From Pseudomonadota bacterium (GTDB taxonomy: Bacteria; SAR324; NAC60-12): a stretch of DNA of 59,212 bases. Where the stretch lies: contig SHAT01000006.1 of NCBI GenBank assembly GCA_004213175.1, positions 1 through 59,212 on the forward strand, given 5' to 3'. The position numbers were made by a program, and so were the translations under genes. The notes under the pieces were generated by a model. The model searched no databases and was not told where the DNA came from. It saw nothing but the letters and a program-made list of their open reading frames with translations. Positions 1-10,300 of the stretch are shown here, one piece after another. Numbering within the stretch: position 1 is the first letter of the stretch; every line of letters starts with the position of its first letter.

Positions 1-1470
1 GGCTTGAGTGCAGAAGTGCTAAAACGCCTCGGAAGTATACAGGGGCAATTGTGGGAGTCGTGGGACGAATTGCTGAATGCAGTTAATGTTTCTCCTCAGG
101 AAGTCTCTGTGGATGCATTGAGGGAACTGCTCCGCAAACATGCTTTGGGTAACCCTCAAATTTTACGGGATGATGAATTTGGAAAAATCTGGTTTCAGCA
201 GGATTATCGATTTGAGACTCCAAAGGCACAGATGATGTTCAGGATAAATTCAACTGAAGTTTATTCTTCACCGCGTAATGCAGTCTTGTCACAACTTTAT
301 ACTGACGCCATTCGTGAAGGTTTCAATGAATTTGGCTATCCAGTTAGACTTGCAGGTTTGGAATACGGGATCAACGTTGATAAGGAAGGAATAAATCTGA
401 CTTTCAGCGGATACTCCGATAGAATCCCGGAACTGGTAAAAACTGTTGCGGATAGATTGAAAAAAATATCAATTGACCAAAAAACCTTCAAAACACTAAA
501 AGAAATTCGTCTACGACGTTACCAAAATTTTCATTTCCGCCAACCCTATCAGCAGGCATTTTATTTTCGTAATTTGTTTCTGGAAGGTAGGAAATTTTCA
601 ATTTTCGATTATGAAAAAGAAATTAAGAAAATAAAACTGAAAGATTTAAAAAAATTTGCGAATAAACTTTACAGTAGAATTTATATTGAAGGATTGGGAT
701 ACGGGAATCTCCGTGCTGAAACTGTGAGTGAGGCTGCGGAAGTGCTGCGGATAAAATTATCAGCCAAACCATTAGCTAAATCAAAACGTTTTAAAAACAC
801 AGTTCGTCAAGTAAATGCAGGAGCTTCATATACTTTCACCCGTAAAATGAAGGTTGAAAATTCTGCCGTGGTAACTGACATTCAAGTTGGACAGAGAAGT
901 CCTGAATTGCAGACTATATTAATGGTAATAGAAACCTTGATGCAGCCTCAGTTTTATAATGATCTGCGCACCAGTCAACAACTGGGTTATATTGTTAATT
1001 CTGGTATGAGCGTACTCGAAAAAACTTTAGGTCTGGTCTTTATTATTCAGTCAGGTGAATACAATACAGAAACGTTGGAGCAGCGGATTGGTGTATTTCT
1101 CGAAAAATTCAATGATTCTTTAAGGGGAATGACTGATGCAGAACTTAACAGGATAAAAAAATCAGTTCTAAATAGTAAATTACAGAAAACAAATAGCGTA
1201 ACAGCAGAAGCAGGAAGGTTATTCAATCTTGCCTTTGAACAAAATGCGGAATTTGATGTCAACAGTCGAGAAATAAGAGCTCTTGAAAAACTTACCCGCG
1301 AAGACATTCTGGATTTTGTAAATAGTTATCTGCTTACATCAAAGCAGCGAAAATTGATTTTAAGGATGAGTGGTAAAGATCATGAAGCTGGAAATTCTGC
1401 AGGTGAACTTATTTCTTCAACTGCAAAATTTAAAAAACTTTATGCCTGCCCTCAGCATTGTTTGCCGTGA
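1..1470 (+). CDS. M16 (insulinase/pitrilysin) metallopeptidase, C-terminal part, 5' truncated
   Basis: The reading frame is open to the left edge, so the gene starts upstream and only about 488 C-terminal residues are present. The HxxEH zinc motif belongs to the N-terminal half of this family and is not in the window. What is visible matches the non-catalytic half of insulysin/pitrilysin enzymes, including RTSQQLGYIV near residue 322, the equivalent of the RxxxQLGYxV signature of insulin-degrading enzyme. The family cleaves peptides inside a clamshell chamber, usually in the periplasm in bacteria. The TTG at position 4 should not be taken as the true start. The family call is firm; the substrate is unknown. 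Confidence 0.85.
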   Translation, partial: GLSAEVLKRLGSIQGQLWESWDELLNAVNVSPQEVSVDALRELLRKHALGNPQILRDDEFGKIWFQQDYRFETPKAQMMFRINSTEVYSSPRNAVLSQLYTDAIREGFNEFGYPVRLAGLEYGINVDKEGINLTFSGYSDRIPELVKTVADRLKKISIDQKTFKTLKEIRLRRYQNFHFRQPYQQAFYFRNLFLEGRKFSIFDYEKEIKKIKLKDLKKFANKLYSRIYIEGLGYGNLRAETVSEAAEVLRIKLSAKPLAKSKRFKNTVRQVNAGASYTFTRKMKVENSAVVTDIQVGQRSPELQTILMVIETLMQPQFYNDLRTSQQLGYIVNSGMSVLEKTLGLVFIIQSGEYNTETLEQRIGVFLEKFNDSLRGMTDAELNRIKKSVLNSKLQKTNSVTAEAGRLFNLAFEQNAEFDVNSREIRALEKLTREDILDFVNSYLLTSKQRKLILRMSGKDHEAGNSAGELISSTAKFKKLYACPQHCLP

Positions 1471-1587
1471 TTTTTGCAAATAAAAATTTTGGTAAAGAAT
1501 CAAATCTAGAAAAAAATCAGGGTTGTGGTATGAAGTTTGCGAGAGTTTATTATGAGTCCTTTAATTATTAACTAACTCAATATTAAA

Positions 1588-1863
1588 ATGCTTAATGAAA
1601 AAGGTGTCAGCCTAAGAGTAGATTCACACAAACGTATTGGTGTTACTGACGTTATAAATATGCTGAAAGGATTGCGCAGTGAAACCGTAATTGAGATAGT
1701 CCAAAACTCTGAATCGACTGAAAATAAATATGACATTGAACAGACGCAATCGTCGTTTTCCCCGACAGTCATGAGTGAAAACTCTTCTTTTGTAAAAGGA
1801 AATACTGATTTGCCTCAGATTCGTGAACTAAATGAAATAGCTGCTATGCTGAGGAGCATGTAG
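1588..1863 (+). CDS. hypothetical small protein, 91 aa
   Basis: This short forward ORF lies between the M16 peptidase gene and a convergent HTH gene. The product is hydrophilic, with a predicted helical N-terminus and C-terminus and a Ser/Glu-rich middle, and has no signal peptide or membrane segment. No clear Shine-Dalgarno sequence precedes the ATG. I do not recognise a family. The antisense ORF over the same bases (1572-1772) has a less natural composition, so the forward reading is preferred. Confidence 0.45.
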   Translation: MLNEKGVSLRVDSHKRIGVTDVINMLKGLRSETVIEIVQNSESTENKYDIEQTQSSFSPTVMSENSSFVKGNTDLPQIRELNEIAAMLRSM

Positions 1864-1886
1864 GTCCAGTAAACCAAGTTTGTTTA

Positions 1887-2510
1887 CTAAATTAAATCCA
1901 GTAATTTAAGTCTCTTCCTGTAAGATCTCACAGCACTCTCCGGAATATCAAGGCCTACTTTTTTGGCGATTTCACACAAAATTCTATCGGATGCACTCGG
2001 ACGTTCCCTTAGCAGTTCAAACAAGTAACTCAGTGTTTCAACATCAAGCATGCTGTGTAGCGGTTCTTGCAGTTCTTTAAATGCGTCACGGCTTATGTTA
2101 TAGGCTTTTGCAATCTCCGTCTGATCGTGTTCTTCTAGTAATTCCCTGATTTCATACTGTTCAGTAAGATTTATCTGCTCTATATTTCTGGGAACACTAA
2201 CTCCATGTTTTTTACACCAACGCCGAACTGTGCTTTCTTTAATTCCTGCTTCCACGGCAATGTCTTCCAAAGATTCTCCAATTGCTAATCTTTCGACAAG
2301 TAATGTCTGTTCTGCTTCTGTAAACCGTCTTGTTTTTATTTTTTTTTTGATCGGGATTTCATCTCTACAAATTTTTTTAACAGCTTTTACAAAGGCAGTT
2401 GTAACCCCAAAATTATCCGCTACCTCAGACACACTTTTCCCCTGATCCAACTCAATGGCAAGTTCTATCTTCAAAAGATCTACTTCTGGTTGACTATTGG
2501 AATCAGTCAT
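1887..2510 (-). CDS. Protein with four serial helix-turn-helix segments (putative DNA-binding regulator)
   Basis: The 207-residue product appears to be built from consecutive helix-turn-helix units: SVSEVADNFGVTTAFVKAVK, SLEDIAVEAGIKESTVRRWC, DQTEIAKAYNISRDAFKEL, and a degenerate C-terminal unit around CEIAKKVGLDIPESAVRSYR. Each has the IA..xGV/I spacing typical of transposase-like or sigma-like HTHs. No effector or catalytic domain is visible. The start is supported by an AGAGGA sequence just upstream on the minus strand. It probably binds DNA, but the target is unknown, and it could descend from a domesticated transposase HTH region. Confidence 0.6.
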   Translation of the reverse strand: MTDSNSQPEVDLLKIELAIELDQGKSVSEVADNFGVTTAFVKAVKKICRDEIPIKKKIKTRRFTEAEQTLLVERLAIGESLEDIAVEAGIKESTVRRWCKKHGVSVPRNIEQINLTEQYEIRELLEEHDQTEIAKAYNISRDAFKELQEPLHSMLDVETLSYLFELLRERPSASDRILCEIAKKVGLDIPESAVRSYRKRLKLLDLI

Positions 2511-2750
2511 GAATTATCCTCTTTTAAAATTTAGGAGGAAATATTTGTAGTAAAAATATCTTTTGAAAAAATCATTTTTTCATACATCATCAAGACATTC
2601 TTGACAAGATGCTCACCCTTTGAGATGCTGTGAGCAGGAGATGTAGGTTAGTTATATGATTTTTCAGTTTATTTAAAATGAAAAAGTCATTATGCTAAGG
2701 ATTTTTCACAATATAAAGTTGTTTGCGCATTTTTTCAAGGAGTAAGACAT

Positions 2751-2897
2751 ATGGATGAAACAATAAATTCAATCGCAGAATATCGGTTAATTCCAGAATA
2801 TCTTGAAAAAATAAGTGAAGAAGGAAAAATCTGGCTAGCACGCGCTATGGTGAGTATTTTAATTGTTGACAAACAACTCGTCAATGAAGAAAAATGA
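2751..2897 (+). CDS. TerB-like protein, N-terminal fragment before an in-frame TGA (48 aa)
   Basis: ATG at 2751 is preceded by AAGGAG at 2737-2742, an ideal Shine-Dalgarno sequence. The 48-residue product ends at TGA 2895-2897, but the same frame continues open through six codons into the 107-residue ORF at 2916. Its end, LARAMVSILIVDKQLVNEE, has the helix/aDg-x-v-x-x-E pattern of TerB-like domains, which recurs in the downstream ORF. The simplest reading is one protein of about 162 residues interrupted by a nonsense codon. Readthrough or a sequence error are alternatives. Confidence 0.5.
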   Translation: MDETINSIAEYRLIPEYLEKISEEGKIWLARAMVSILIVDKQLVNEEK

Positions 2898-2915
2898 TTT
2901 TTCAAAGATGCAATA

Positions 2916-3239
2916 ATGATGATCGAAAATGATCAGATTCGCGTTGAGTTAATTGAATCAATTAAAAAACTCGAAATTGTAGAATTAGGGGAACTGACTA
3001 CAGACCGTGAGTATGCTGGTCATTTCTATTTTTTACTTGCGATGGTAGTTGCTGCTGACGGGAAAGTCAAAAACTCTGAAGTTAATCTGCTGAACTCTAT
3101 TTGCGGAAAACTAGGTTTCCCTACAGAAACCGCGAAACAAGTTTTGCAATGGGTGACTGATTTGATAAAACTTAATAAGGATAGAAATCAGATGACAGAA
3201 CTGCTGAAAGATATAAAACCTGTGTTTGTATTAAAATAA
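2916..3239 (+). CDS. TerB-like domain protein, C-terminal part (107 aa)
   Basis: This ORF contains LLAMVVAADGKVKNSEVNLL, close to the AxDGxVxxxE signature of the tellurite-resistance TerB-like alpha-helical fold. It is in the same frame as the 48-residue ORF at 2751-2897, which has the good ribosome-binding site, and is separated from it by one TGA. No comparable Shine-Dalgarno sequence precedes 2916, so this part is probably translated only if the TGA is bypassed or if the gene is intact in relatives. TerB-like domains are found in many stress-response and membrane-associated contexts; the specific role is unknown. Confidence 0.6.
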   Translation: MMIENDQIRVELIESIKKLEIVELGELTTDREYAGHFYFLLAMVVAADGKVKNSEVNLLNSICGKLGFPTETAKQVLQWVTDLIKLNKDRNQMTELLKDIKPVFVLK

Positions 3240-3287
3240 ATCTCTCCGATAATCTTCTGAATTAAATTATTTTAAACTGAACGCTAC

Positions 3288-4220
3288 ATGACGTTGCTGA
3301 TAAGTCTACCGGAATCAATGGCTCCTCGAGCTTTGAGCTCTGCACTCCTGTCTCTTGAGCCTGGTTTAAAAATTGTTACCGGACACGATAATGTACAAAA
3401 TACGAATGAAGTAGAGTTTGCTGTTGTATGGAATAATTATCCGGAAGGTTTATTACTGAATTATCCTAATTTGAAAGCCATTTCTTCTTATGGTCACGGA
3501 GTGGACGGATTGCTGGCCGATAGGAAACTTCCTGAAGGTGTTCCGCTTGTACGTTTAAAAGATGATACAATGGCTGGGTGGATGAGTGAATATCTGCTGG
3601 CGGTGGTACTTTTACATAGGCGGCAATTGTTAAGGCATGCGGAAAATTCGGATTTCATTGAATGGGGTATCGCTTCGCGTTATCACGGGAATCAACTAAG
3701 CATTCTTGGTTTGGGTTATTTGGGACAGGCTGCTGCGAAAGTGTTTTTAAAAATGAGATTTGATGTATCCGGCTGGAGCAGAACACTTAAAAAAATAGAA
3801 GGTGTGAGAAGTTTTTCTGGAAATGATGGGCTAAATGAAATGTTGAAAAATACGAATTATCTTGTCAATTTACTTCCACTTACACTTGAAACCACAGATT
3901 TGCTAAATACGGAGACACTTTCAAAACTCAAACGTGGGGCATATCTTATTAATGTAGGTCGCGGAGAGACACTTGTGGAGGAAAATCTCATTCCTTTATT
4001 GGATGAGGGGCAATTGTCAGGTGCCTGTCTGGATGTTTTCCGTACTGAGCCACTTCCGGAAGAGCATCCTTTTCGAAAACACAAAAAAATTTTGATTACT
4101 CCTCACAATTCCAGTTCCACTCCTGCGGATTCGGTTGCACCACAAATTCTCGAAAATTACAAACGTGCCGTTTCTGGACGACAACTTCTTAACCTGGTTG
4201 ACTTAGAACGTGGCTATTGA
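3288..4220 (+). CDS. ghrA: D-isomer-specific 2-hydroxyacid dehydrogenase (glyoxylate/hydroxypyruvate reductase A type)
   Basis: The 310-residue protein matches the NAD(P)-dependent D-2-hydroxyacid dehydrogenase family in length and motifs. It has a Rossmann GLGYLG at 141-146, catalytic Arg225 in INVGRGETLVEE, Glu254 in DVFRTEPLPEE and His273 in ITPHNSS. The short N-terminal domain and the PLPEEHPF stretch are closest to GhrA, which reduces glyoxylate and hydroxypyruvate to glycolate and glycerate. It starts a tight forward gene run; the next ATG lies 3 bases after its stop. The family is firm; the exact substrate is inferred. Confidence 0.8.
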   Translation: MTLLISLPESMAPRALSSALLSLEPGLKIVTGHDNVQNTNEVEFAVVWNNYPEGLLLNYPNLKAISSYGHGVDGLLADRKLPEGVPLVRLKDDTMAGWMSEYLLAVVLLHRRQLLRHAENSDFIEWGIASRYHGNQLSILGLGYLGQAAAKVFLKMRFDVSGWSRTLKKIEGVRSFSGNDGLNEMLKNTNYLVNLLPLTLETTDLLNTETLSKLKRGAYLINVGRGETLVEENLIPLLDEGQLSGACLDVFRTEPLPEEHPFRKHKKILITPHNSSSTPADSVAPQILENYKRAVSGRQLLNLVDLERGY

Positions 4221-4223
4221 TCA

Positions 4224-5360
4224 ATGAATTTCCTCGGCTACTATTTTTCCTGGAATTTATTCATCCTATACTTGCTAGCTAGTTCCTTATGGTTGGCCTC
4301 TTGCGGTTTAAGGACTGCACCTCGAAATCTTCCGGAAGTAGAACAGAAAACAACATTAAGTGATTTTAAAGTTCAACAGCGTGGTAAGAGTCTGCGTTTC
4401 TCCTGGGCTATCAATGAAAATGAAAGGAATGCAGCTTTAAAAAAATTTACTAAAGTTCCAGGAATAAATGATTATTTTCTGCTTAAAGAGTCACAAATAC
4501 AACTCGGATGCTCTACTTGTGATTTTGTGGAGTTGCCAGACATACGTATAATTTTTTCAAGTAATTCGATTAAACGGGAAGGGGATCATTTGTATTATTA
4601 TTCGGTACTGCCAGACAATTATTTTAATTTACATCAATTCGAACTAAGTCATGTCGGTCCTGATGATGAGCTCTTGTCTAGTCCTAAAACATTTAATTTC
4701 AGATATAATAAGTTGTTCCCAAAAGCACCTGCTCCGAATTTGAAAATAATCCAAATTGAGGATGAAAAACAAATTCTAAGGTATGCTTTTGGGAAAGTGG
4801 TTTTGACAAGGAAAAATTTTTTTGACAAAGATAAAGTTAAACTTAAGTCTCAGAATGAAAAAAAGGTTGATAGTTCAGAGCAAAATTCGCCTGACAAACA
4901 ACCTCAAACAAGCACTAGGGTTTTTATAATAAGACTCTCTTGGCCACAAATTACAGATAAAGGTTATAAACGTTTTCAGGGAGAAGGAAGTTATTTTGGA
5001 ACACAGCAAAAATTTAAGGTTAATCTCTACCGTATGCGCAAGGGGGACAAATGGCCGGAAACACCAATTAACCTCAAAAATAGTCAAAATGACTACTACC
5101 TTGACAAACTTAAATTGCAGATTAATCAAGATAGTCGACATCAATTGAAAGACGTACAGGAGGACAATACATATGAGGAACCCTCGTTTTATATTGATTT
5201 GCGAGGCCAAAATGGAGATACTTGGTTATATCAATCTAGATTGGTTGATCGTTTTGGAAACGAGAGTTCAGCATCTGAAACAATCACCGTTCATTTGCCT
5301 AAAGTTAAAATTAATGGCCAAAGTTTAAGTAAAAATACTGATGTATCTTCCATGGATTGA
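4224..5360 (+). CDS. Hypothetical lipoprotein, 378 aa
   Basis: A long N-terminal hydrophobic stretch ends in the lipobox WLASC at about residues 23-27, predicting SPII processing and membrane anchoring. The mature part is polar, Lys/Asn-rich and mostly beta-like, with two segments that could be fibronectin-type folds (a DFKVQQRGKSLRFSW start and a FGNESSASETITV end), but I cannot assign a family. It sits 3 bases after ghrA and 3 bases before the TPR lipoprotein, so co-transcription and translational coupling are likely. Confidence 0.6.
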   Translation: MNFLGYYFSWNLFILYLLASSLWLASCGLRTAPRNLPEVEQKTTLSDFKVQQRGKSLRFSWAINENERNAALKKFTKVPGINDYFLLKESQIQLGCSTCDFVELPDIRIIFSSNSIKREGDHLYYYSVLPDNYFNLHQFELSHVGPDDELLSSPKTFNFRYNKLFPKAPAPNLKIIQIEDEKQILRYAFGKVVLTRKNFFDKDKVKLKSQNEKKVDSSEQNSPDKQPQTSTRVFIIRLSWPQITDKGYKRFQGEGSYFGTQQKFKVNLYRMRKGDKWPETPINLKNSQNDYYLDKLKLQINQDSRHQLKDVQEDNTYEEPSFYIDLRGQNGDTWLYQSRLVDRFGNESSASETITVHLPKVKINGQSLSKNTDVSSMD

Positions 5361-5363
5361 CCT

Positions 5364-7271
5364 GTGAGTTTTTTTAATTTCCACTTATTATTTCTGTTAA
5401 TTCTTTTTCTTGTTTCTGCATGTACTGGAAATGGCGATTACAATCTGCAATTGCTGCTCACTAATAATAATGTTAACAGTTATATTGAAGAGCAAAAGGC
5501 AATTCTAGAAAATGATGAGGAAAATTTTGATGTGCATTATAATTTAGCCAGATCCTATTATTTTATCAAAAATTATGAATTAGCAGAAAAACATGCAAGG
5601 CGTGCCACCCGTTTTGATCCTTTTAATGCAGGTTATTATGAGTTGTTAGGCAGTATTGCATTTGCGCTTGAACGTTACGGAGATGCGATTACAGAATTGG
5701 CTATTGCAGTCAGGATTGAACCAGAACGCGTCTCAGTCTATATGAAATTGGCAGCAACCTATGAGAAAATAGATGATGATGGAAGAGCTATTTCTTCATT
5801 GGAACAGGCACTTAAACTTGATCGGCTTTATGTAGAAGCGCTTTACCATCTTGCACGGATTTATTTGCGTCAGCGTGAATTTGAAGGATCCATCCGTACT
5901 CTTGATACTTTATTGAAACTTGAGCCTAAGAATAAAGAGGCTCTGCTCATGAGAGTTCAATCATTTTCATTGCAGGGCAGTTTCTATTATGCCAAGATTC
6001 TTGCTGAGGAAATGCTAGTCCAGTTCCCTGACTATGCGCCGATTCGTCGTGAATTACTCAGGATACAATTTGCACAACAGCAATGGCCCGAAGCACAGGC
6101 TCTTCTAGATCAATTGAAAGCCAAATATTCGTTTTCTATAGAAGATCAACTTATTGAAGCATATTTACTTTTACATCAGCAACAAGAAAAAGAAGCACGT
6201 TTGCTTTTTGAAAATATACTTGAAAAGCAGCCGGAAAATGTGGATGCGATCATGGGGTTGGCTATACAGTTGTTCAGAAAGGGTTTTTTGGAGGACTCGC
6301 TTAGCTGGTTAACACGAGGACTGGAAATTAACCCACGTCTTGCTAGGGCGAATTATCTCCGCTCCTCAATTTTGTTTCGACAAGGTGATTTTCTACAGGG
6401 AGATTTAGCAATTGGAAGAGCACTGGAACTAGACCCGGCTAATCTTTCTTATCAGCTCCTATTCTTAAGAAGACAGTTGATGAAAGGTAAGTTATCTGTT
6501 GTTGAAAAGCAGTTAAATCTTATACAAGAAAAACATCCGTTGAATACTGAAGCTCTCCAGTTGCAGGCGGATTTGTATAATAGTCTTGGCAATTCTATAG
6601 AAGCAGAAGAACTTTTGCGTCAGGCCATTTTAGTTCATGACTCGCCCTCTATACATTTTTCCCTTGCTAGGGTATTGTATCAACAAAGCAAGTTTCGTTC
6701 TGCCTTAGAAGTAACGACACCACTGTTGGAAGAACTTTCAGGGAATTGGGAAGTTGTTTACCTCCACGCTTTGACTTTAAGCCGCATTGGAATGTTTCAA
6801 GAGGCACTGAAAATTAGTCAGCCATATCTTGAACGTAAAGAAAGCCAAGGTTATGCCCATCGTCTTGTCGGAGATCTTTTGCGTTACAAAAGTAAAGAGG
6901 AAGAAGCCCAGAAAATTCTCCGGCAGGGATTGGTTATGTTTCCTGGGCACCTTTTTCTAGTAGACGGTTTAAGTGCATCATTGCTAATGACCGAAGACTG
7001 GGAGGAAGTCCGGGAATTGTTGGAAACAACACTTGAACAAAGCCAGCATCTTACTGGAAATCCGCCGATGCAGCTTTTATTTTTGGAGCGTTTGGTGGTT
7101 ACTTACCAACGTTTGAAAAAACATGAAAAAAAATTGAAAATTTTACGTAAATATCATCAACAAAACGATCCTTTAACCTCTGCACAATTACATTCTTTGG
7201 ATGAGCAGTTCTTGTTTCCGATTTCGTTACCTTCTCTAGATAAAGCACTGTCACCGTTATTATTACAGTAA
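5364..7271 (+). CDS. TPR-repeat lipoprotein, 635 aa
   Basis: The GTG start at 5364 follows the previous stop by 3 bases. The signal sequence ends with lipobox LVSAC, so this is a predicted lipoprotein. The rest is a solenoid of tetratricopeptide repeats over nearly the full length, for example FDVHYNLARSYYFIKNYELA and VEALYHLARIYLRQREFEGS, with the usual A8, G/A20 and P32 positions. Such proteins scaffold envelope complexes or polysaccharide/protein secretion; the partner is not evident. The neighbouring 378-residue lipoprotein may act with it. Confidence 0.75.
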   Translation: MSFFNFHLLFLLILFLVSACTGNGDYNLQLLLTNNNVNSYIEEQKAILENDEENFDVHYNLARSYYFIKNYELAEKHARRATRFDPFNAGYYELLGSIAFALERYGDAITELAIAVRIEPERVSVYMKLAATYEKIDDDGRAISSLEQALKLDRLYVEALYHLARIYLRQREFEGSIRTLDTLLKLEPKNKEALLMRVQSFSLQGSFYYAKILAEEMLVQFPDYAPIRRELLRIQFAQQQWPEAQALLDQLKAKYSFSIEDQLIEAYLLLHQQQEKEARLLFENILEKQPENVDAIMGLAIQLFRKGFLEDSLSWLTRGLEINPRLARANYLRSSILFRQGDFLQGDLAIGRALELDPANLSYQLLFLRRQLMKGKLSVVEKQLNLIQEKHPLNTEALQLQADLYNSLGNSIEAEELLRQAILVHDSPSIHFSLARVLYQQSKFRSALEVTTPLLEELSGNWEVVYLHALTLSRIGMFQEALKISQPYLERKESQGYAHRLVGDLLRYKSKEEEAQKILRQGLVMFPGHLFLVDGLSASLLMTEDWEEVRELLETTLEQSQHLTGNPPMQLLFLERLVVTYQRLKKHEKKLKILRKYHQQNDPLTSAQLHSLDEQFLFPISLPSLDKALSPLLLQ

Positions 7272-7309
7272 AATTTTAACCTATATATTTCACAAAATAT
7301 TTTATTCAT

Positions 7310-10300
7310 ATGGGCTCAAACATTAAAAAAACTGGCAAATATAAATCGGCGTTTCATGCTGCTGAAGTGATGTCACACGATCTTTCACTTCTCCGTGGAA
7401 AGAAACAACCTGTTTTTTTTGATGATTCAGAAATCCTTGGGCTACTATCGAACGAAGAGATTCAGAAAGAAGTTCAGCAACTTAAAAAAGTAGATGTTGA
7501 CTCATATATTCATCGCGTGGTTAACCCATCTGAATCAAAAAAACGTCCCAGTGCTTCTGAAGTAATTAAACAGTTGGGCGGAAAAATGATTTCGGATGAA
7601 ATTGAAGGACCGCTTTATGCTGCAGAAATTGAATTTTTAATTTCAGGGCAAATGCGAAGGGTGGGATTTATTGCCCAGAATCACAAAATCCAAAATGGAG
7701 TCTGGGGACCTATTCATCATCGTAAAGCAGCGGAGAAGGTTCGCTTTTTCGCTTCGCACAGTATCCCTCTTGTAACTTTCATGGATACGCCAGGTGCAGC
7801 AGCAGATGCAGAGGCGAATCTTGATAACCAGTCACATAGTATTTCATTCCTTATCAGTGAGATGGCAAATCTGCAGTTGCCTGTTATCGGTATTGTTTAT
7901 GGAGGTGGTTATAGTGGGGGAGCAATCCCTCTGGCAACTTCCAATATCTTGCTTTCCGTCAGGCAGGGTGTATTCAACACTATACATCCAAAAGGTTTGA
8001 GCAACATTGCGCGGAAATATGATTTATCTTGGCAGGAGTCTGCCAAACACATCGGTGTTTCTGCATATGAGTTACAGTCACAAGGATATTTTGACGGCAT
8101 CATAGATTATGAATATGACCACCCTCATCAGGTAAAAAATATCAAGGAAGCAATCGTCAGTTCTATTGAAGCAACTGAAAATAACGCATGCAAATTCTTA
8201 ATTGAAAATGATTTTTTCTTTGACCATTATCGTGACAGTATCAATCATTACCTCAACCCTTCAAAACTCTTGATAGAAAGTAACAGGGTTACGGACCGTT
8301 CTCCAACGGGTACGTTGAATGTTTTTGGTGATGTATACCGGTTTATGCGATACCTAAAATTACGCCAGCGTATTGTCAGCCGTTCCATCGATAGTTATGC
8401 CAGACTCAGTTCTCGTAAAACTCCCCTAGGGAAATTGCGGGAACGTCTTAAAAACGAACGTCAGGAAAAACTACAACAGTGGTATAAGGCTCCGCTCGAG
8501 GTACGCTTTCACGAAAAGCTGAACAAACGTTTTGAACAGTTTGTCAGCTCCCGTGATGATCGAGAAAAAGAGCGCGGACGTCTAGTTGCCTTTTTCATCG
8601 GTGATCCACGCGAGAATTATAAAAAAGCGGTTGATGACCTGACTCTGGAAATTCTACTTTACCTCTATAATTACTGGAAAGACAGTACATCAGAAAACCT
8701 GATTGAACTATACGAACAACTTGGAGAATTCACTCTTAAAGACCGTCCTCCAAAGAATCCCAATTTATTGGATTTGTTAAAAACGACTGTTGTTAATCAA
8801 AGTTTTAAGGAAAATTTCCAGAACATACTCTTGTTTGATTTACTCTACAATCAAGTCATAGAAGCTCTTCCCACGATTGCAGATGAACTGAAGGGGACAA
8901 ATCAGATTTCCCAAAAATCTGTTGAACAGTTGTTTGAACAGACGGTGGAAGGGGCAATGAAGGAATTTGAAAAAAATTCTCTACAACTTGAAAGTAATTC
9001 AGTCCGAACACACTTTTTTAAGTGGCTGGCAAATTTCATTGATCACAAAGATTGTGATCATGTACTTGGTACAATCAGCGAATGGAAAAGGATTGTCTTC
9101 CCAAGAATGAGTCCTCCGCTGTTTGGGTTAGTACGCTATTATTTTTCCGGACTACTGCCGTCACTTTATGAGGCACAGCAGAACAAAGGCCGTTTTCACG
9201 GAAAAATAACTCCACGCAATATAGGAATTAAAGATTTTTGGAACCGCCTCGATCAGTCTTACAAAGATTTACTGATTCAGAATTTGCTTCGTGGATACAA
9301 AAACTCTGTTATCAGTTCAACTAAAGTCATTGAACATTATTTCAAAGATTTTAAGGAACTGTATGCAGACAGGATAACTTCAAACCCTGTTAAATTTCCT
9401 GGATTCCGGGACGCTATTGAGAATGCATTGGATAATGGTGTTACGCCGTGCGGTGTTGTGACCGGGCTGGGAACATTTACCAATGGCGTGAACAGAGAAT
9501 CAGCCGCGGAGAAAAAAACTGGTTCTAAAAAACAAAAAACGTCTTACCGTGTAGGCCTGGTGGTCAGTAACGCAGAGTTTCAGGCCGGTGCTTTTGATAT
9601 GGCGAGTTGCGAAAAAGTTTGCCGCTTACTTGATGATTGTGCACGTTTAAAATTGCCGGTGATTTTTTTCATCACTTCCGCAGGTATGCAAACCAAGGAA
9701 GGCGGAGGATCGTTATTCTCGATGGCCATCATCAATGAACGGATAACGAGATTTGTAAAAGATATGGACCTTCCAGTATTATGTTTTGGTTTTCGTGACT
9801 GTACTGGGGGTGCACAAGCCAGTTTCGTGACACATTTACTTGTGCGGACTTACTATTTCTCTGGTTCACAGATGCCCTTTGCAGGTCAATTGGTTGTAGA
9901 GAGCCACTTACCGGCTCATTCAACTTTGTCGAACTATCTTTCTACAAATCCGGGAACAATGGACGGTCTTGTTAAAAATCCTTTTGATGTCGATATAGAT
10001 CAAAAACTTTTGGAAATCGACCCACAGATTCCTGTAGCCAAATATTCAGTCGAGGAGATTATTTCACGAGTACTTTCGGGTGAATATCAGTTGTCTGTTG
10101 GCGATGAAGTACAGACTTATTCTACTCAGGAAAATTTGCACACAGGTAAGCTTAAACGTGTGCTGATTCACGCACGCGGCTGCACTGCGGCACGTTTGAT
10201 ACGAGGAACGCAGGATGCAGGAATGGAAGTGGTTTTAGTTGCCTCGGATCCTGATATGGAAAGTTACCCTGTAACTTTGCTGTGTGAAAAAGATCGTCTG

